Below are positions 21,813-30,396 of a stretch of DNA of 64,000 nt, one piece after another (position 1 is the stretch's first letter; every line of letters starts with the position of its first letter). This stretch comes from Polaromonas eurypsychrophila. GTDB lineage: Bacteria; Pseudomonadota; Gammaproteobacteria; Burkholderiales; Burkholderiaceae_C. The position numbers were made by a program, and so were the translations under genes. The stretch covers positions 248,001 through 312,000 of the forward strand of contig NZ_BMIG01000003.1 of assembly GCF_014641715.1 (NCBI RefSeq). Reading direction: 5' to 3'. Below the pieces are notes generated by a model. That model was not told the DNA's origin. It saw only the letters and a program-made list of their open reading frames with translations, and ran no database searches.

Positions 21813-23390
21813 TCAGGACAGCTGCAGTCGCTGCAGCAGGCCGGCAGTCGATGCGTCCAGGCCCACCGCGTCGCCGCTTTGCAGCCGCTGCTCGATATCG
21901 CTCGCCAATACCTTGCCCAGCTCCACCCCCCACTGGTCAAAACTGTTGATGCCCCAGATGGCGCCGCTGACGAACACGCGGTGCTCCTGCAGCGCGATCA
22001 ATGCCCCCAGGCTGGCCGGGGTCAGCGCTTCAAGCAGCAGGAAGGTGCTGGGCCGATTGCCCGTGAAATGTTTGTGGCCGCCCACATCGTCTTTTCCCTG
22101 CATCAGCGCCTGGGCCTGGGCCAACACATTGGCCAGCAGCTTGTTGTGGTGCCCCGGCAGGCTGCGCGCCACCCGCTTGATGGCGACAAACTCGACCGGA
22201 ACCACCTCGGTGCCCTGGTGCAGCATCTGGAAGTAGGCATGCTGGCCGTTGGTGCCCGGTTCGCCCCAGAGCACCGGCGCGGTGGCAAATGGCAGAACCT
22301 GCCCGTCCGCATCCACGCGTTTGCCATTGCTCTCCATTTCAAGCTGCTGCAGATAGGCCGGCAAGCGGCGCAAGGCGCTGCTGTAAGGCGCGATGCTGCG
22401 GCTGGTGAAACCGTGAAAATTCCGGTACCAGACATCGAGCAGGCCCAGGCGCACCGGCAGGTTCTGCGCCAGCGGCGCGCTGCGGAAGTGGTCGTCCATG
22501 GCGTGAGCGCCGCCCAAAAAATCCCGAAAACCCTGCGCGCCGATGGCGATGGCCAGCGGCAGACCAATCGCCGACCACAGCGAATAACGCCCGCCGACCC
22601 AGTCCCAGAATCCGAAGGTGGTACTGATGCCGAAGTCGTTCGCCGCCGCGACGTTGGTGGTCAGCGCGGCGAAGTGGCGCGCGATGTCCGTGCCGCCCTG
22701 CGCCTCGAACCAATGTTTCGCCGATCCGGCGTTGGTCATGGTCTCGGTCGTGGTGAAGGTCTTGGATGCAATCAGGAACAGCGTGTTCTGCGGCTTGAGT
22801 TGCGCCAGCACAGCGGCCAGCTCCTGGCCGTCGATGTTCGAGACAAAGTGAATCCGCTTGCCCGACAGGCGGAACTCGTCCAGCGCCAGCACCGCCATCT
22901 GCGGTCCCAGGTCGGAGCCGCCGATGCCGATGTTCACGATGTCGGTCATGGCTGCGTCCTGCCGCACCTGCTCGGCATAAGCCAGCATGGCGTTCAGCGT
23001 CTCGTGCATCCGGGCAAGTTCGTTTGCTATATTTTCAGGAGCTGCGGGCGCCCGTCCCGCATGGGCTGAGGCCGGATTTCTCAACAAAAAGTGCATGGCT
23101 GCACGGTTTTCGGTGCTATTGATCTTTTCACCGGCGAACATCGCATCGCGATGGCCCTCCAGCCCGCATTGAAGCGCCAGCTTCAGCAGCAGCGTCTGCG
23201 TTTGCGCATCAATCAGGTTTTTCGACAGGTCGGCAAACAAATGCGGCGCGTCCTGGCTGAAGTCAGTGAAGCGTCGAGGGTTGGCAGCAAACGCCTCTCG
23301 CAGATCGAAGGTTCTGCCGTTTGCCGCATACAGCGCGCGCAACGCCGCCCAAGCGGGCGTGCGGTCGCAGCGGATCAGGGCTTCACGCAT
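21813..23390 (-). CDS. pgi: Glucose-6-phosphate isomerase
   Basis: Interconverts glucose-6-phosphate and fructose-6-phosphate. DIVNIGIGGSDLGPQM, FLIASKTFTTTETMTN, GGRYSLWSAIGLPLAI (PGI signature region), GEPGTNGQHAYFQMLHQGT and IWGINSFDQWGVELGK are all present. ATG 23390 (MREALIRCDRTPAW) gives 525 aa; the open frame above it does not look like PGI. Near residue 110 a family A repeat is translated (SAHAGRAPAAPENIAN), an apparent addition between the conserved NRAAMHFLLR and ELARMHETL. The gene follows tal by 106 bp and is probably co-transcribed with it. Confidence 0.95.
   Translation of the reverse strand: MREALIRCDRTPAWAALRALYAANGRTFDLREAFAANPRRFTDFSQDAPHLFADLSKNLIDAQTQTLLLKLALQCGLEGHRDAMFAGEKINSTENRAAMHFLLRNPASAHAGRAPAAPENIANELARMHETLNAMLAYAEQVRQDAAMTDIVNIGIGGSDLGPQMAVLALDEFRLSGKRIHFVSNIDGQELAAVLAQLKPQNTLFLIASKTFTTTETMTNAGSAKHWFEAQGGTDIARHFAALTTNVAAANDFGISTTFGFWDWVGGRYSLWSAIGLPLAIAIGAQGFRDFLGGAHAMDDHFRSAPLAQNLPVRLGLLDVWYRNFHGFTSRSIAPYSSALRRLPAYLQQLEMESNGKRVDADGQVLPFATAPVLWGEPGTNGQHAYFQMLHQGTEVVPVEFVAIKRVARSLPGHHNKLLANVLAQAQALMQGKDDVGGHKHFTGNRPSTFLLLEALTPASLGALIALQEHRVFVSGAIWGINSFDQWGVELGKVLASDIEQRLQSGDAVGLDASTAGLLQRLQLS
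23023..23073 (+). repeat. Family A palindromic repeat, copy A3, inside pgi
   Basis: TTTGCTATATTTTCAGGAGC, a GGGCGCCCGTCCCGC segment and ATGGGCTGAGGCC match the family. It is read on the minus strand within the pgi frame as an Ala/Pro-rich loop. Confidence 0.75.
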
Positions 23391-23496
23391 GCGGCCACCT
23401 CCGCGCAGCCAGCAATGCTCCGGCGTTGCGGCGTCGGTGGCTCGGCCGCATTCGTCTTGGCATCGATCCCCGTGCCGGGGTCCCTCGCTGCGTAAC

Positions 23497-24444
23497 TCAT
23501 GCGGCCAACATGAGCTTTTCAAGCTTGACCGCATCGGCCGCAAACGCGCGTATGCCTTCGGCCAGCTTCTCGGTGGCCATCGAGTCCTCGTTGAGCGCGT
23601 AACGGAAAGTCACTTCATCGAAGTTGACGGCCGGCAAGTCCAGCGCCTGGGCGGCTTTGGCGTCCAGCGCCCGCTGCAGCGGCGCCTCACTGGCGGCCAG
23701 TTGGGCCAGCAGCTCGGGGCTGATGGTCAACAGGTCGCAGCCGGCCAGCGCGGTGATCTGGCCGATGTTGCGAAAACTCGCGCCCATGACTTCGGTGGCG
23801 ATGCCGAAATGTTTGTAGTGGTTGTAGATCTCGCGCACCGACAACACGCCGGGATCATTGGCGCCAGACCTGGCGGCCTCGTCCCAGGCAGCGCCGGCCG
23901 ATTTCTTGTACCAGTCGTAGATACGCCCGACAAAAGGCGAGATCAGTTGCACCTTCGCCTGGCCGCAGGCCACCGCCTGGCAAAACGAAAACAGCAGGGT
24001 CAGGTTGGTGTGAATGCCGCGGTCTTCGAGACGGCGCGCGGCTTCAATGCCTTCCCAGGTCGCGGCCACCTTGATCAGCACGCGGTCAATGTGGATGCCT
24101 TCAGCCTCGTACAACTCGATGATCCGTTCGCCACGGGTGAAAGTGGCATTGCTGTCAAAGCTCAAGCGCGCGTCGACCTCGGTCGAGACGCGGCCGGGAA
24201 TGATGGACAGGATTTCGCAGCCGAAACGCACCAGCAGGCGGTCCATGGTTTCGTCCAGCGCCCGGCCGCTGAATTTCGCCATCGTCTCGCCCAGCAGGGG
24301 CTGGTACTCAGGCTTTTGCACTGCCTTGAGGATCAGCGACGGGTTGGTGGTCGCGTCCTGCGGCTTGAAGGCGTCGAGCTGTTTGAAATCACCGGTGTCG
24401 GCAACCACGGTGGTGAACTGTTTGAGGGCGTCGAGTTGGTTCAT
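23497..24444 (-). CDS. tal: Transaldolase (TalB type)
   Basis: Pentose phosphate pathway enzyme that moves a dihydroxyacetone unit from sedoheptulose-7-phosphate to glyceraldehyde-3-phosphate. It is 315 aa, the usual length for the TalB subfamily. The Schiff-base Lys125 lies in [23 protein letters not shown] and [14 protein letters not shown] are also conserved. It is divergent from zwf, with a HexR-like operator in the shared region, and pgi follows on the same strand. The set tal-pgi/zwf/hexR forms one sugar-phosphate regulatory unit. Confidence 0.97.
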   Translation of the reverse strand: MNQLDALKQFTTVVADTGDFKQLDAFKPQDATTNPSLILKAVQKPEYQPLLGETMAKFSGRALDETMDRLLVRFGCEILSIIPGRVSTEVDARLSFDSNATFTRGERIIELYEAEGIHIDRVLIKVAATWEGIEAARRLEDRGIHTNLTLLFSFCQAVACGQAKVQLISPFVGRIYDWYKKSAGAAWDEAARSGANDPGVLSVREIYNHYKHFGIATEVMGASFRNIGQITALAGCDLLTISPELLAQLAASEAPLQRALDAKAAQALDLPAVNFDEVTFRYALNEDSMATEKLAEGIRAFAADAVKLEKLMLAA

Positions 24445-24523
24445 GGTCGAAGTGTAGATGTCTGGCTACGGCGGAGCCTGTCAGCGGAGGGCTCGATTGA
24501 GTTACGATTATGAGCCCAGAATA

Positions 24524-24538
24524 TGAAACTTTATTACA
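24524..24538 (+). promoter_or_regulatory. HexR-type operator between tal and zwf
   Basis: TGAAACTTTATTACA matches 13 of 15 positions of the published HexR consensus TGTARTTWTAYTACA as I recall it. It lies in the zwf promoter region and ends 13 bp before the zwf ATG at 24552. hexR itself is the gene after zwf. Confidence 0.7.
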
Positions 24539-24551
24539 TGACGATTCAATT

Positions 24552-26018
24552 ATGAGTTTTGATCTGGTCCTGTTTGGCGGCACCGGCGACCTCACTTGGC
24601 GCAAGTTGATGCCCGCGCTGTTCCAGGCCTTCCGGCACGGATCGTTGCCGCCTGAGGGGCGCATCATCGGCGTGGGTCGTGACGCGATGAGTGATGCGCA
24701 GTACCGCGCGCTGATCCAGTCGCGCTTTGACAGCGTGGAGCTCGCCAAACGCCCCAGCGGCGGCGAGTTCGAGCGTTTTGCCGCCCTGCTGCATTACCTG
24801 CGCATGGACTTGTCCCAGCCCGCCGACTATGCGCAACTCGCCGACACGCTGAAAGCCCGCCAGGCCGAGACCGTGGTGATGTACCTGGCGACCGCGCCGG
24901 CGTTGTTCACTGGAATTTGCGAGAACATGGCGGCTGTTGGCCTGAACGGCCCGCAAACCCGCGTGGTGCTGGAAAAGCCACTGGGCCACGACTTGGCCTC
25001 GAACCGCGCCATCAACGAAGCCGTTTTGCGTGTATTGCCGGAAAAGCAGATTTTCCGCATCGACCACTACCTGGGCAAACCATCGGTACAGAACCTGTTT
25101 GCCATGCGTTTCGGCAACTCGCTGTTCGAGCCGCTGTGGCGCCGCGAAAACATTGCCAACATCCAGATCACGATTGCCGAGGAGCTCGGCGTTGAAAAAC
25201 GCGGCGCCTTCTACGACAGCACCGGCGCGCTGCGCGACATGGTGCAAAACCATGCATTGCAATTGCTCTGCGCCATCGGTATGGAGCCACCCATCAATGC
25301 GCATGCCGACGCGATCCGCGATGAAAAACTCAAGGTGCTGCGTTCGCTCAAGCCATGGACACCTGAAACGCTCAAGCAGCACGTGGTGCGCGGCCAGTAC
25401 GCGGCCGGCAGCATCGCCGGCGAGGCGGTGCCCGGCTACCTGCAGGAAGCTGGCGTCAACCCGGACAGTCGGACCGAGACTTTTGTGGCGCTGCGCACCG
25501 AGATTGCCAACTGGCGCTGGGCCGGTGTGCCGTTTTACATACGCACCGGCAAACGCCTGGCCGACCGCGACGCCCACATTGAAGTCAACTTCCGGCCGAC
25601 GCCGCATGCGATCTTCAAGTTGCCGCAGGGTGCGGGCAACCGCCTGGTGATCAACCTGCAACCCAAGGACGGGCTGGAGCTGCACCTGTTCGCCCAGGGT
25701 CAGGACAACCGGGGAGGTAGCCGCGCGTCCAGCCAGACGCTGGCGCCGGTGCAACTGGACCTGGACTTCGACAAGCGTTTCGGCACCGAACGGGTGGGCG
25801 CCTACGAGCGCCTGCTGCTCGATGTGATCAACGGACGCCTGAACCTGTTTGTGCGCAGCGACGAACAGGAGGAGGCCTGGCGTTGGGTCGAACCCATTCT
25901 GGACGCCTGGCAGCAGGACAGCTCGGGACCACGTCCGTATGCAGCGGGTACCTGGGGGCCAAGCGCTTCCAGCGCCATGATTGCCAAAGACGACTACTGT
26001 TGGAGCGAAGAATGTTGA
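24552..26018 (+). CDS. zwf: Glucose-6-phosphate 1-dehydrogenase
   Basis: NADP-dependent entry enzyme of the oxidative pentose phosphate and Entner-Doudoroff routes. The nucleotide motif FGGTGDLTWRKLMPAL at the N-terminus and the active-site FRIDHYLGK (residues 168-176) are visible, followed by QITIAEELGVEKRG and YIRTGKRLADR. ATG 24552 (MSFDLVLFGG) gives 488 aa; an earlier ATG at 24510 would put the operator inside the gene. It is divergent from tal and followed by a family B repeat and hexR. Confidence 0.96.
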   Translation: MSFDLVLFGGTGDLTWRKLMPALFQAFRHGSLPPEGRIIGVGRDAMSDAQYRALIQSRFDSVELAKRPSGGEFERFAALLHYLRMDLSQPADYAQLADTLKARQAETVVMYLATAPALFTGICENMAAVGLNGPQTRVVLEKPLGHDLASNRAINEAVLRVLPEKQIFRIDHYLGKPSVQNLFAMRFGNSLFEPLWRRENIANIQITIAEELGVEKRGAFYDSTGALRDMVQNHALQLLCAIGMEPPINAHADAIRDEKLKVLRSLKPWTPETLKQHVVRGQYAAGSIAGEAVPGYLQEAGVNPDSRTETFVALRTEIANWRWAGVPFYIRTGKRLADRDAHIEVNFRPTPHAIFKLPQGAGNRLVINLQPKDGLELHLFAQGQDNRGGSRASSQTLAPVQLDLDFDKRFGTERVGAYERLLLDVINGRLNLFVRSDEQEEAWRWVEPILDAWQQDSSGPRPYAAGTWGPSASSAMIAKDDYCWSEEC

Positions 26019-26158
26019 TGTGGCCCCCACGGTCGTTCGCTTCGCGTAACTCCCTGCCCCCCGGGGGGGCCGCTGCGCCTGCGGGCCGGCAGAGCCGGAC
26101 CCGCGGCCCCGACTGGCAATTCGGAAACCGGGCTGCAGTATGCGAGCCGTGGGGGCTA
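26019..26158 (+). repeat. Family B GC-rich repeat, copy B1, with terminal inverted repeats
   Basis: Starts GGCCCCCACGGTCG, contains CCCCCCGGGGGGG and the GGCCGGCAGAGCCGGACC hairpin, and ends CCGTGGGGGC, an exact 10-bp inverted repeat of the start (26023-26032 against 26148-26157). It fills the gap between zwf and hexR. Confidence 0.8.
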
Positions 26159-26162
26159 TCCC

Positions 26163-27011
26163 GTGCTTGATCGTATTAAAGCGTCGATTCCTTCGCTGGC
26201 GCCGGCGGAGCAGCGGGTAGCGCACCTGGTGCTCAGCGATCCACGGGCTTTTGCGAACCTGCCTGTGACGGAGCTGGCGTCGCGTGCGCATGTCAGCAAA
26301 CCGACGGTGATCCGCTTTTGCCGCAGCGTCGGTTACGACGGCCTGTCGGACTTCAAACTCAAGCTGGCCGGCAGCGTCAGCGAAGGCGTGCCTTTCATTC
26401 ACCGCAGCGTGGACGTGGACGACAAGACCAGCGATGTGCTGGTCAAGGTCATCGACAACACGGTGGCGGCTTTCCTGAAATACCGCAACGACGCCAGCTC
26501 GGTCGCGATTGAAAAGGCGGCGACTGCGCTGGCCGCCACCTACCAGACCGGGCATCGCATCGAGTTTTTCGGGGCCGGCAATTCGGGCATCGTCGCGCAG
26601 GACGCCCAGCACAAGTTTTTCCGGCTCGGGGTGCATGCCATCGCTTACAGCGACGGCCACATGCAGGTCATGAGCGCGTCCATGCTCCGGCCAGGCGACT
26701 GCGTGGTGATCATCTCGAACTCGGGCCGCACCCGCGACCTGATGGACGCCGAAAGTATTGCGCGCAAAAACGGCGCCACCACCATCGTGATCACCGCCAG
26801 CGGCTCGCCACTGGCCTCGGCCGGCCACATCCACCTGGCGGCCGACCACCCGGAAGGTTATGACCGCTACAGTCCCATGGTGTCGCGCCTGCTGCACCTG
26901 ATGATCATCGACATCCTGGCCACCTGTGTGGCGCTGCGCATAGGCGGTGAGAAGCTGCAGCCGCTGCTCAAGGAAATGAAAAACAATTTGCGGAGCAAAC
27001 GCTACGCTTGA
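26163..27011 (+). CDS. hexR: HexR, RpiR-family transcriptional regulator of sugar-phosphate metabolism
   Basis: 282-aa regulator with an N-terminal RpiR helix-turn-helix domain (LASRAHVSKPTVIRFCRSVG, about residues 35-60) and a C-terminal SIS domain (EFFGAGNSGIVAQDAQHKF; VVIISNSGRTRDLMDA) that binds a sugar phosphate, KDPG in characterised HexR proteins. The start is GTG 26163 (MLDRIKASIPSLAPAEQRV, the usual HexR N-terminus). It probably represses zwf and perhaps tal-pgi through the operator at 24524. No clear ribosome site: a repeat abuts the start. Confidence 0.93.
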   Translation: MLDRIKASIPSLAPAEQRVAHLVLSDPRAFANLPVTELASRAHVSKPTVIRFCRSVGYDGLSDFKLKLAGSVSEGVPFIHRSVDVDDKTSDVLVKVIDNTVAAFLKYRNDASSVAIEKAATALAATYQTGHRIEFFGAGNSGIVAQDAQHKFFRLGVHAIAYSDGHMQVMSASMLRPGDCVVIISNSGRTRDLMDAESIARKNGATTIVITASGSPLASAGHIHLAADHPEGYDRYSPMVSRLLHLMIIDILATCVALRIGGEKLQPLLKEMKNNLRSKRYA

Positions 27012-27036
27012 TGGCCGGGGGTGCGGCGTCGGCAGC

Positions 27037-28206
27037 CTACAAAGTGTGGGTTCGGTCACCCCGCGCAAACCCCATCGCCTGCCACCCGCCCCAGGGCCGC
27101 TCTGGTGAATCGACCACCAAGGCGATCACCTTGAACAGCTCCCCCATCTCATGCTCGTTGATGAGTTTCTGGACCATCACGCGTTCGGCCAGCGGCGCGT
27201 CCTCCATACCGTCCAGCACCGCGCAGTTCAGAAGGAAGCGCGCCTGGCTGGTGTAGCCCAGCACCTGCAGCCCGGCTTGCTGCCCGGCCAGTGCGATGCC
27301 GCTGAAGTTGACGTGCGCGGTGAGGTCTTTCTCGCCGACATCCTGCAGCGCATCGGCATCGACCAGATGCCCGCGGTGGCACATCAGCGTGCCCATGCTG
27401 CGTTGCGGATGGTAATACTCGTGCTCCGGAAAACCGTAGTCGATCAGGAACACCGCGCCGGCCTGCAGGCGGTCGGCGAGCGTGGCGACAAAAGCTTCCG
27501 CCTGCGGATGAATTTCGGTGAGGTAGTCATGGTTGCCCACCACTTCAAAAGACGGGCGCAGCGCGGTCGGTTGGTCGGCGTGGACAAACAACGCGTCCTG
27601 AACGGCCACGCCGCGCTCAAACCAGCTTCCATCGTGCCGGGCCAGCAACTGGACCGGCATGGCGTCCAGCACCTCGTTGCCGACCACCACCCCCCGCATC
27701 TGCGCGGGCAGCTCGCTGACCCAGCGCACCGTGTCGCCCCATGCCGCCAAGCGCTCGCGTTGCCTTGCCTGCAGCGTGCCGGACAAATCGACGATGGTGT
27801 AGCGTTTGACCTGCGGACCCAGAGCGCCCAGCAACTGCTGCGCGAGTGCACCCGAACCGGCGCCGAACTCCCAGACCTCGTCAGTGGCCGATTCCCGCAG
27901 CGCCTGTGCAACCTGCCGCGACAGCGCCTGGCCAAAACGCGACGACAGCTCGGGCGCGGTCACAAAATCGCTGCCCGAACCCGGCATCAGGCCGAATTTG
28001 CGCGAATCATGGGCGTAATAACCGAGTCCGGGCGTGTACAGGGCCAGCGCCATGAAGCGGTCAAAGCTGATCCAGCCGCCGGCAGCGGCGATGGCCTCAC
28101 GGATGTGCCCGGCAAGGGCGCTCGTTAAACTAGGGGGTGTCGTCAGGGTCGGGGGGGTCACCCCCGGATTGTCGGCGATTGCACTGTCACCCTCCACCCA
28201 TGCCAC
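27037..28206 (-). CDS. MidA/NDUFAF7-like SAM-dependent methyltransferase (DUF185)
   Basis: Class I methyltransferase-fold protein of up to 389 aa. GGWISFDRFMALALYTPGLG and YYAHDSRKFG at the N-terminus, the SAM-binding EFGAGSGALAQQLL, GNEVLDAMPVQLL and FLIDYGFPEHEYYHPQR identify the MidA family. In mitochondria NDUFAF7 methylates an Arg of complex I; the bacterial substrate is unproven. ATG 28206 overlaps the start of the divergent SDR gene by 7 bp; GTG 28161 is an alternative that avoids this. It converges on hexR. Confidence 0.88.
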   Translation of the reverse strand: MAWVEGDSAIADNPGVTPPTLTTPPSLTSALAGHIREAIAAAGGWISFDRFMALALYTPGLGYYAHDSRKFGLMPGSGSDFVTAPELSSRFGQALSRQVAQALRESATDEVWEFGAGSGALAQQLLGALGPQVKRYTIVDLSGTLQARQRERLAAWGDTVRWVSELPAQMRGVVVGNEVLDAMPVQLLARHDGSWFERGVAVQDALFVHADQPTALRPSFEVVGNHDYLTEIHPQAEAFVATLADRLQAGAVFLIDYGFPEHEYYHPQRSMGTLMCHRGHLVDADALQDVGEKDLTAHVNFSGIALAGQQAGLQVLGYTSQARFLLNCAVLDGMEDAPLAERVMVQKLINEHEMGELFKVIALVVDSPERPWGGWQAMGFARGDRTHTL

Positions 28207-28994
28207 CTGTGTCTCCTGCTCCTGTTGTTCTCGTCACCGGCGCCGCTAGGCGGCTGGGCCGCGAGATCGCGCTCGCGCTGGCCGCGGGCGGCTGGCGCGT
28301 GGCCGTGCATTACCGCAGCTCGCAAGAAGATGCTATAAAAACGGTAGCTGACTGCACAAGCCTGGCAGGGGCTGCAGCCCACTTTTGTTGTGATCTTGAG
28401 GATGAGACGGCGGTCCACAGCCTGTTGCCGCAAGTCATCGGCCATTTCGGCCAGGTCGATGCGGTGGTCAACAACGCCTCCACCTTTGAACACGACGGCG
28501 CGGCAAGTTTCAGCTTTGCGGCCCTGGAAAAACACATGCGCAGCAATGCCGGCGCGGCGATTGTGCTGGCGCAGGCGCTGCACGCCCACGTGCTGGCCCG
28601 GCTGGCAGCGAGCGCGGTGGCTGAGCAAACCGGGCGGTTTGCGGTCGTGAATCTGCTGGACCAGAAACTCTGGAACCAGAACCCTGATTTTTTCAGCTAC
28701 ACCTTGTCCAAGGCGGCGCTGGAAGCGGCCAACACCATGCTGGCGATCGCGCTGGCGCCGCAGGTGCGTGTGGTGGGCGTGGCGCCCGGCCTGACCCTGA
28801 CCAGCCACCTGCTCAGCGAAGAAAAATTCGAGGCGCTGCACAAACTTTCGCCGCTGGGCCGCTCATCCAACCCTGCCGATGTGGCCGCCACGGTCAAATT
28901 CGCGCTGGAAAACGCCTCGATGACCGGCACGACGCTGCTGGTCGACGGCGGTCAGCACCTGATGAAATTCGAGCGCGATTTCTCACTGATGTGA
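28200..28994 (+). CDS. SDR oxidoreductase, probable pterin reductase (FolM-like)
   Basis: NAD(P)-dependent short-chain dehydrogenase of 264 aa. TGAARRLGREIAL binds the cofactor, NNAS is the structural motif, and YTLSK holds the catalytic Tyr and Lys; SPLGRSSNPADVAATVKFAL and TGTTLLVDGGQHL complete the fold. FolB-like aldolase follows, so dihydromonapterin or dihydrofolate reduction is a reasonable guess. A family A repeat is translated at about residues 45-61 (AIKTVADCTSLAGAAA) without changing the domain length noticeably. ATG 28200 faces the methyltransferase start. Confidence 0.88.
   Translation: MPPVSPAPVVLVTGAARRLGREIALALAAGGWRVAVHYRSSQEDAIKTVADCTSLAGAAAHFCCDLEDETAVHSLLPQVIGHFGQVDAVVNNASTFEHDGAASFSFAALEKHMRSNAGAAIVLAQALHAHVLARLAASAVAEQTGRFAVVNLLDQKLWNQNPDFFSYTLSKAALEAANTMLAIALAPQVRVVGVAPGLTLTSHLLSEEKFEALHKLSPLGRSSNPADVAATVKFALENASMTGTTLLVDGGQHLMKFERDFSLM
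28331..28379 (+). repeat. Family A palindromic repeat, copy A4, inside the SDR gene
   Basis: GCTATAAAAACGGTAGCTG followed by GCACAAGCCTGGCAGGGGC and TGCAGCC. Read in frame as Ala-Ile-x-x-Val-Ala, the same phase as copies A5 and A8. Confidence 0.65.
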
Positions 28995-29034
28995 GCGCGC
29001 CTTCCTACACACGCACCCCAGCCCGATACCCAAC

Positions 29035-29406
29035 ATGTTCAATACCAGTGGCAACCAGATACTGACGCTGGCCGGTTTGCGTTTCGACGCCAACCTTGGC
29101 ATTCTTGATCAGGAGAAAACCGCGCCGCAGCCGATACAGGTCGATGCCGAGCTGAACCTGGGTACGCAGCCGCTGCTGCCCAGCGACGATGACATCCACC
29201 ATGTGCTGGATTACCGCAAGGTGAGGCAGATCATCATCAATGAGTGCCGGGCAGAACATGTGAACCTGCTGGAAACGCTGATTGGCAAGCTGGCGCACCG
29301 CTTGATGCAATTGCCGGGTGTGCTGGGTGTGCGTGTGAAAATTGCAAAACTGGAAATTTTTGACGACTGCGAAGTGGCCATTCGCGTCGAGACCGGGCAA
29401 TGGTGA
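29035..29406 (+). CDS. folB: Dihydroneopterin aldolase family protein (FolB-like)
   Basis: 123-aa protein of the T-fold. It shows [14 protein letters not shown] at the N-terminus, [12 protein letters not shown] with the active-site Tyr, [14 protein letters not shown] with the conserved Glu that anchors the pterin, and [18 protein letters not shown]. FolB splits dihydroneopterin in folate synthesis or its monapterin relative. The preceding SDR gene suggests a pterin reductase/aldolase pair. Its stop overlaps the ttcA start. Confidence 0.88.
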   Translation: MFNTSGNQILTLAGLRFDANLGILDQEKTAPQPIQVDAELNLGTQPLLPSDDDIHHVLDYRKVRQIIINECRAEHVNLLETLIGKLAHRLMQLPGVLGVRVKIAKLEIFDDCEVAIRVETGQW

Positions 29407-30368
29407 AAGTGATGGATGGAAACGACATGAGTGCAGTACTGAACGATGTGATCAACGAGACCGGTGACGCGGCAGGCGCCGAGGCGAAAGCCGGTCTGAA
29501 GATAGAGCGCGAAGAGCACAAGCTCGAGAAACGCCTGTGCCGCGAGGTCGGCCGCGCAATTGTCGACTTCAACATGATCGAGGAAGGCGACAAGGTCATG
29601 GTGTGCGTGTCCGGCGGCAAGGACAGTTACGCCATGCTGGATATCCTGCTCAAGCTGCAAAAACGCGCACCCATCAATTTTGAGCTGATTGCTGTCAACC
29701 TGGACCAGAAGCAGCCGGGCTTTCCCGATCACATCCTGCCGCAGTACCTGGAAAAACTCGGGGTGCCTTTCCACATCGAAACCCAGGACACCTACAGCAT
29801 CGTCAAGCGCGTGATCCCTGAAGGCAAAACCATGTGTTCGCTGTGCTCGCGCCTGCGCCGCGGCATTTTGTACCGCGTGGCCGAAGAGCTGGGCGCCACC
29901 AAGATCGCGCTGGGCCACCACCGTGACGACATGCTGCAGACCTTTTTCCTGAACATGTTTTTTGCCTCGCGCCTCAAGGGCATGCCGCCCAAGCTGGTCA
30001 GCGACACCGGCAAACATGTGGTGATCCGGCCCATGGCCTATGTGACCGAAAAAGACCTGATCAAGTGGGCCCAGGTGCGCGATTTCCCCATCATCCCGTG
30101 CACCCTGTGCGGCAGCCAGCAGAACCTGCAGCGTGTGCAGGTCGGCAACATGCTGCGCGAGTGGGACAAGAAGTTTCCCGGCCGCGTCGAGAACATGTTC
30201 ACCTCGCTGCAGAACGTCGTGCCCTCACACCTGATGGACGGCAAGCAGCACGACTTCAAGGGCATACGCAGCACCGGCATGCCGGACCCGAACGGTGACA
30301 AGGCCTTTGACGAGGAAGCGTTTTCGGAGCCGTTGCGGCCCGGTCTGGCCGTGGTGGCGCTTCAGTAA
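29400..30368 (+). CDS. ttcA: tRNA 2-thiocytidine(32) synthetase TtcA
   Basis: ATP- and iron-sulfur-dependent enzyme that thiolates C32 of some tRNAs. PP-loop SGGKDS at residues 71-76; CxxC motifs Cys146-Cys149 (MCSLCSR) and Cys234-Cys237 (PCTLCGS) hold the cluster; [18 protein letters not shown] is typical. ATG 29400 overlaps the folB stop; ATG 29427 (MSAVLND) is an alternative start. It has a longer acidic N-terminus than the E. coli protein. Confidence 0.95.
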   Translation: MVKVMDGNDMSAVLNDVINETGDAAGAEAKAGLKIEREEHKLEKRLCREVGRAIVDFNMIEEGDKVMVCVSGGKDSYAMLDILLKLQKRAPINFELIAVNLDQKQPGFPDHILPQYLEKLGVPFHIETQDTYSIVKRVIPEGKTMCSLCSRLRRGILYRVAEELGATKIALGHHRDDMLQTFFLNMFFASRLKGMPPKLVSDTGKHVVIRPMAYVTEKDLIKWAQVRDFPIIPCTLCGSQQNLQRVQVGNMLREWDKKFPGRVENMFTSLQNVVPSHLMDGKQHDFKGIRSTGMPDPNGDKAFDEEAFSEPLRPGLAVVALQ

Positions 30369-30396
30369 TTTCAAGCCAATTGAGCCTGGAGGCCCT

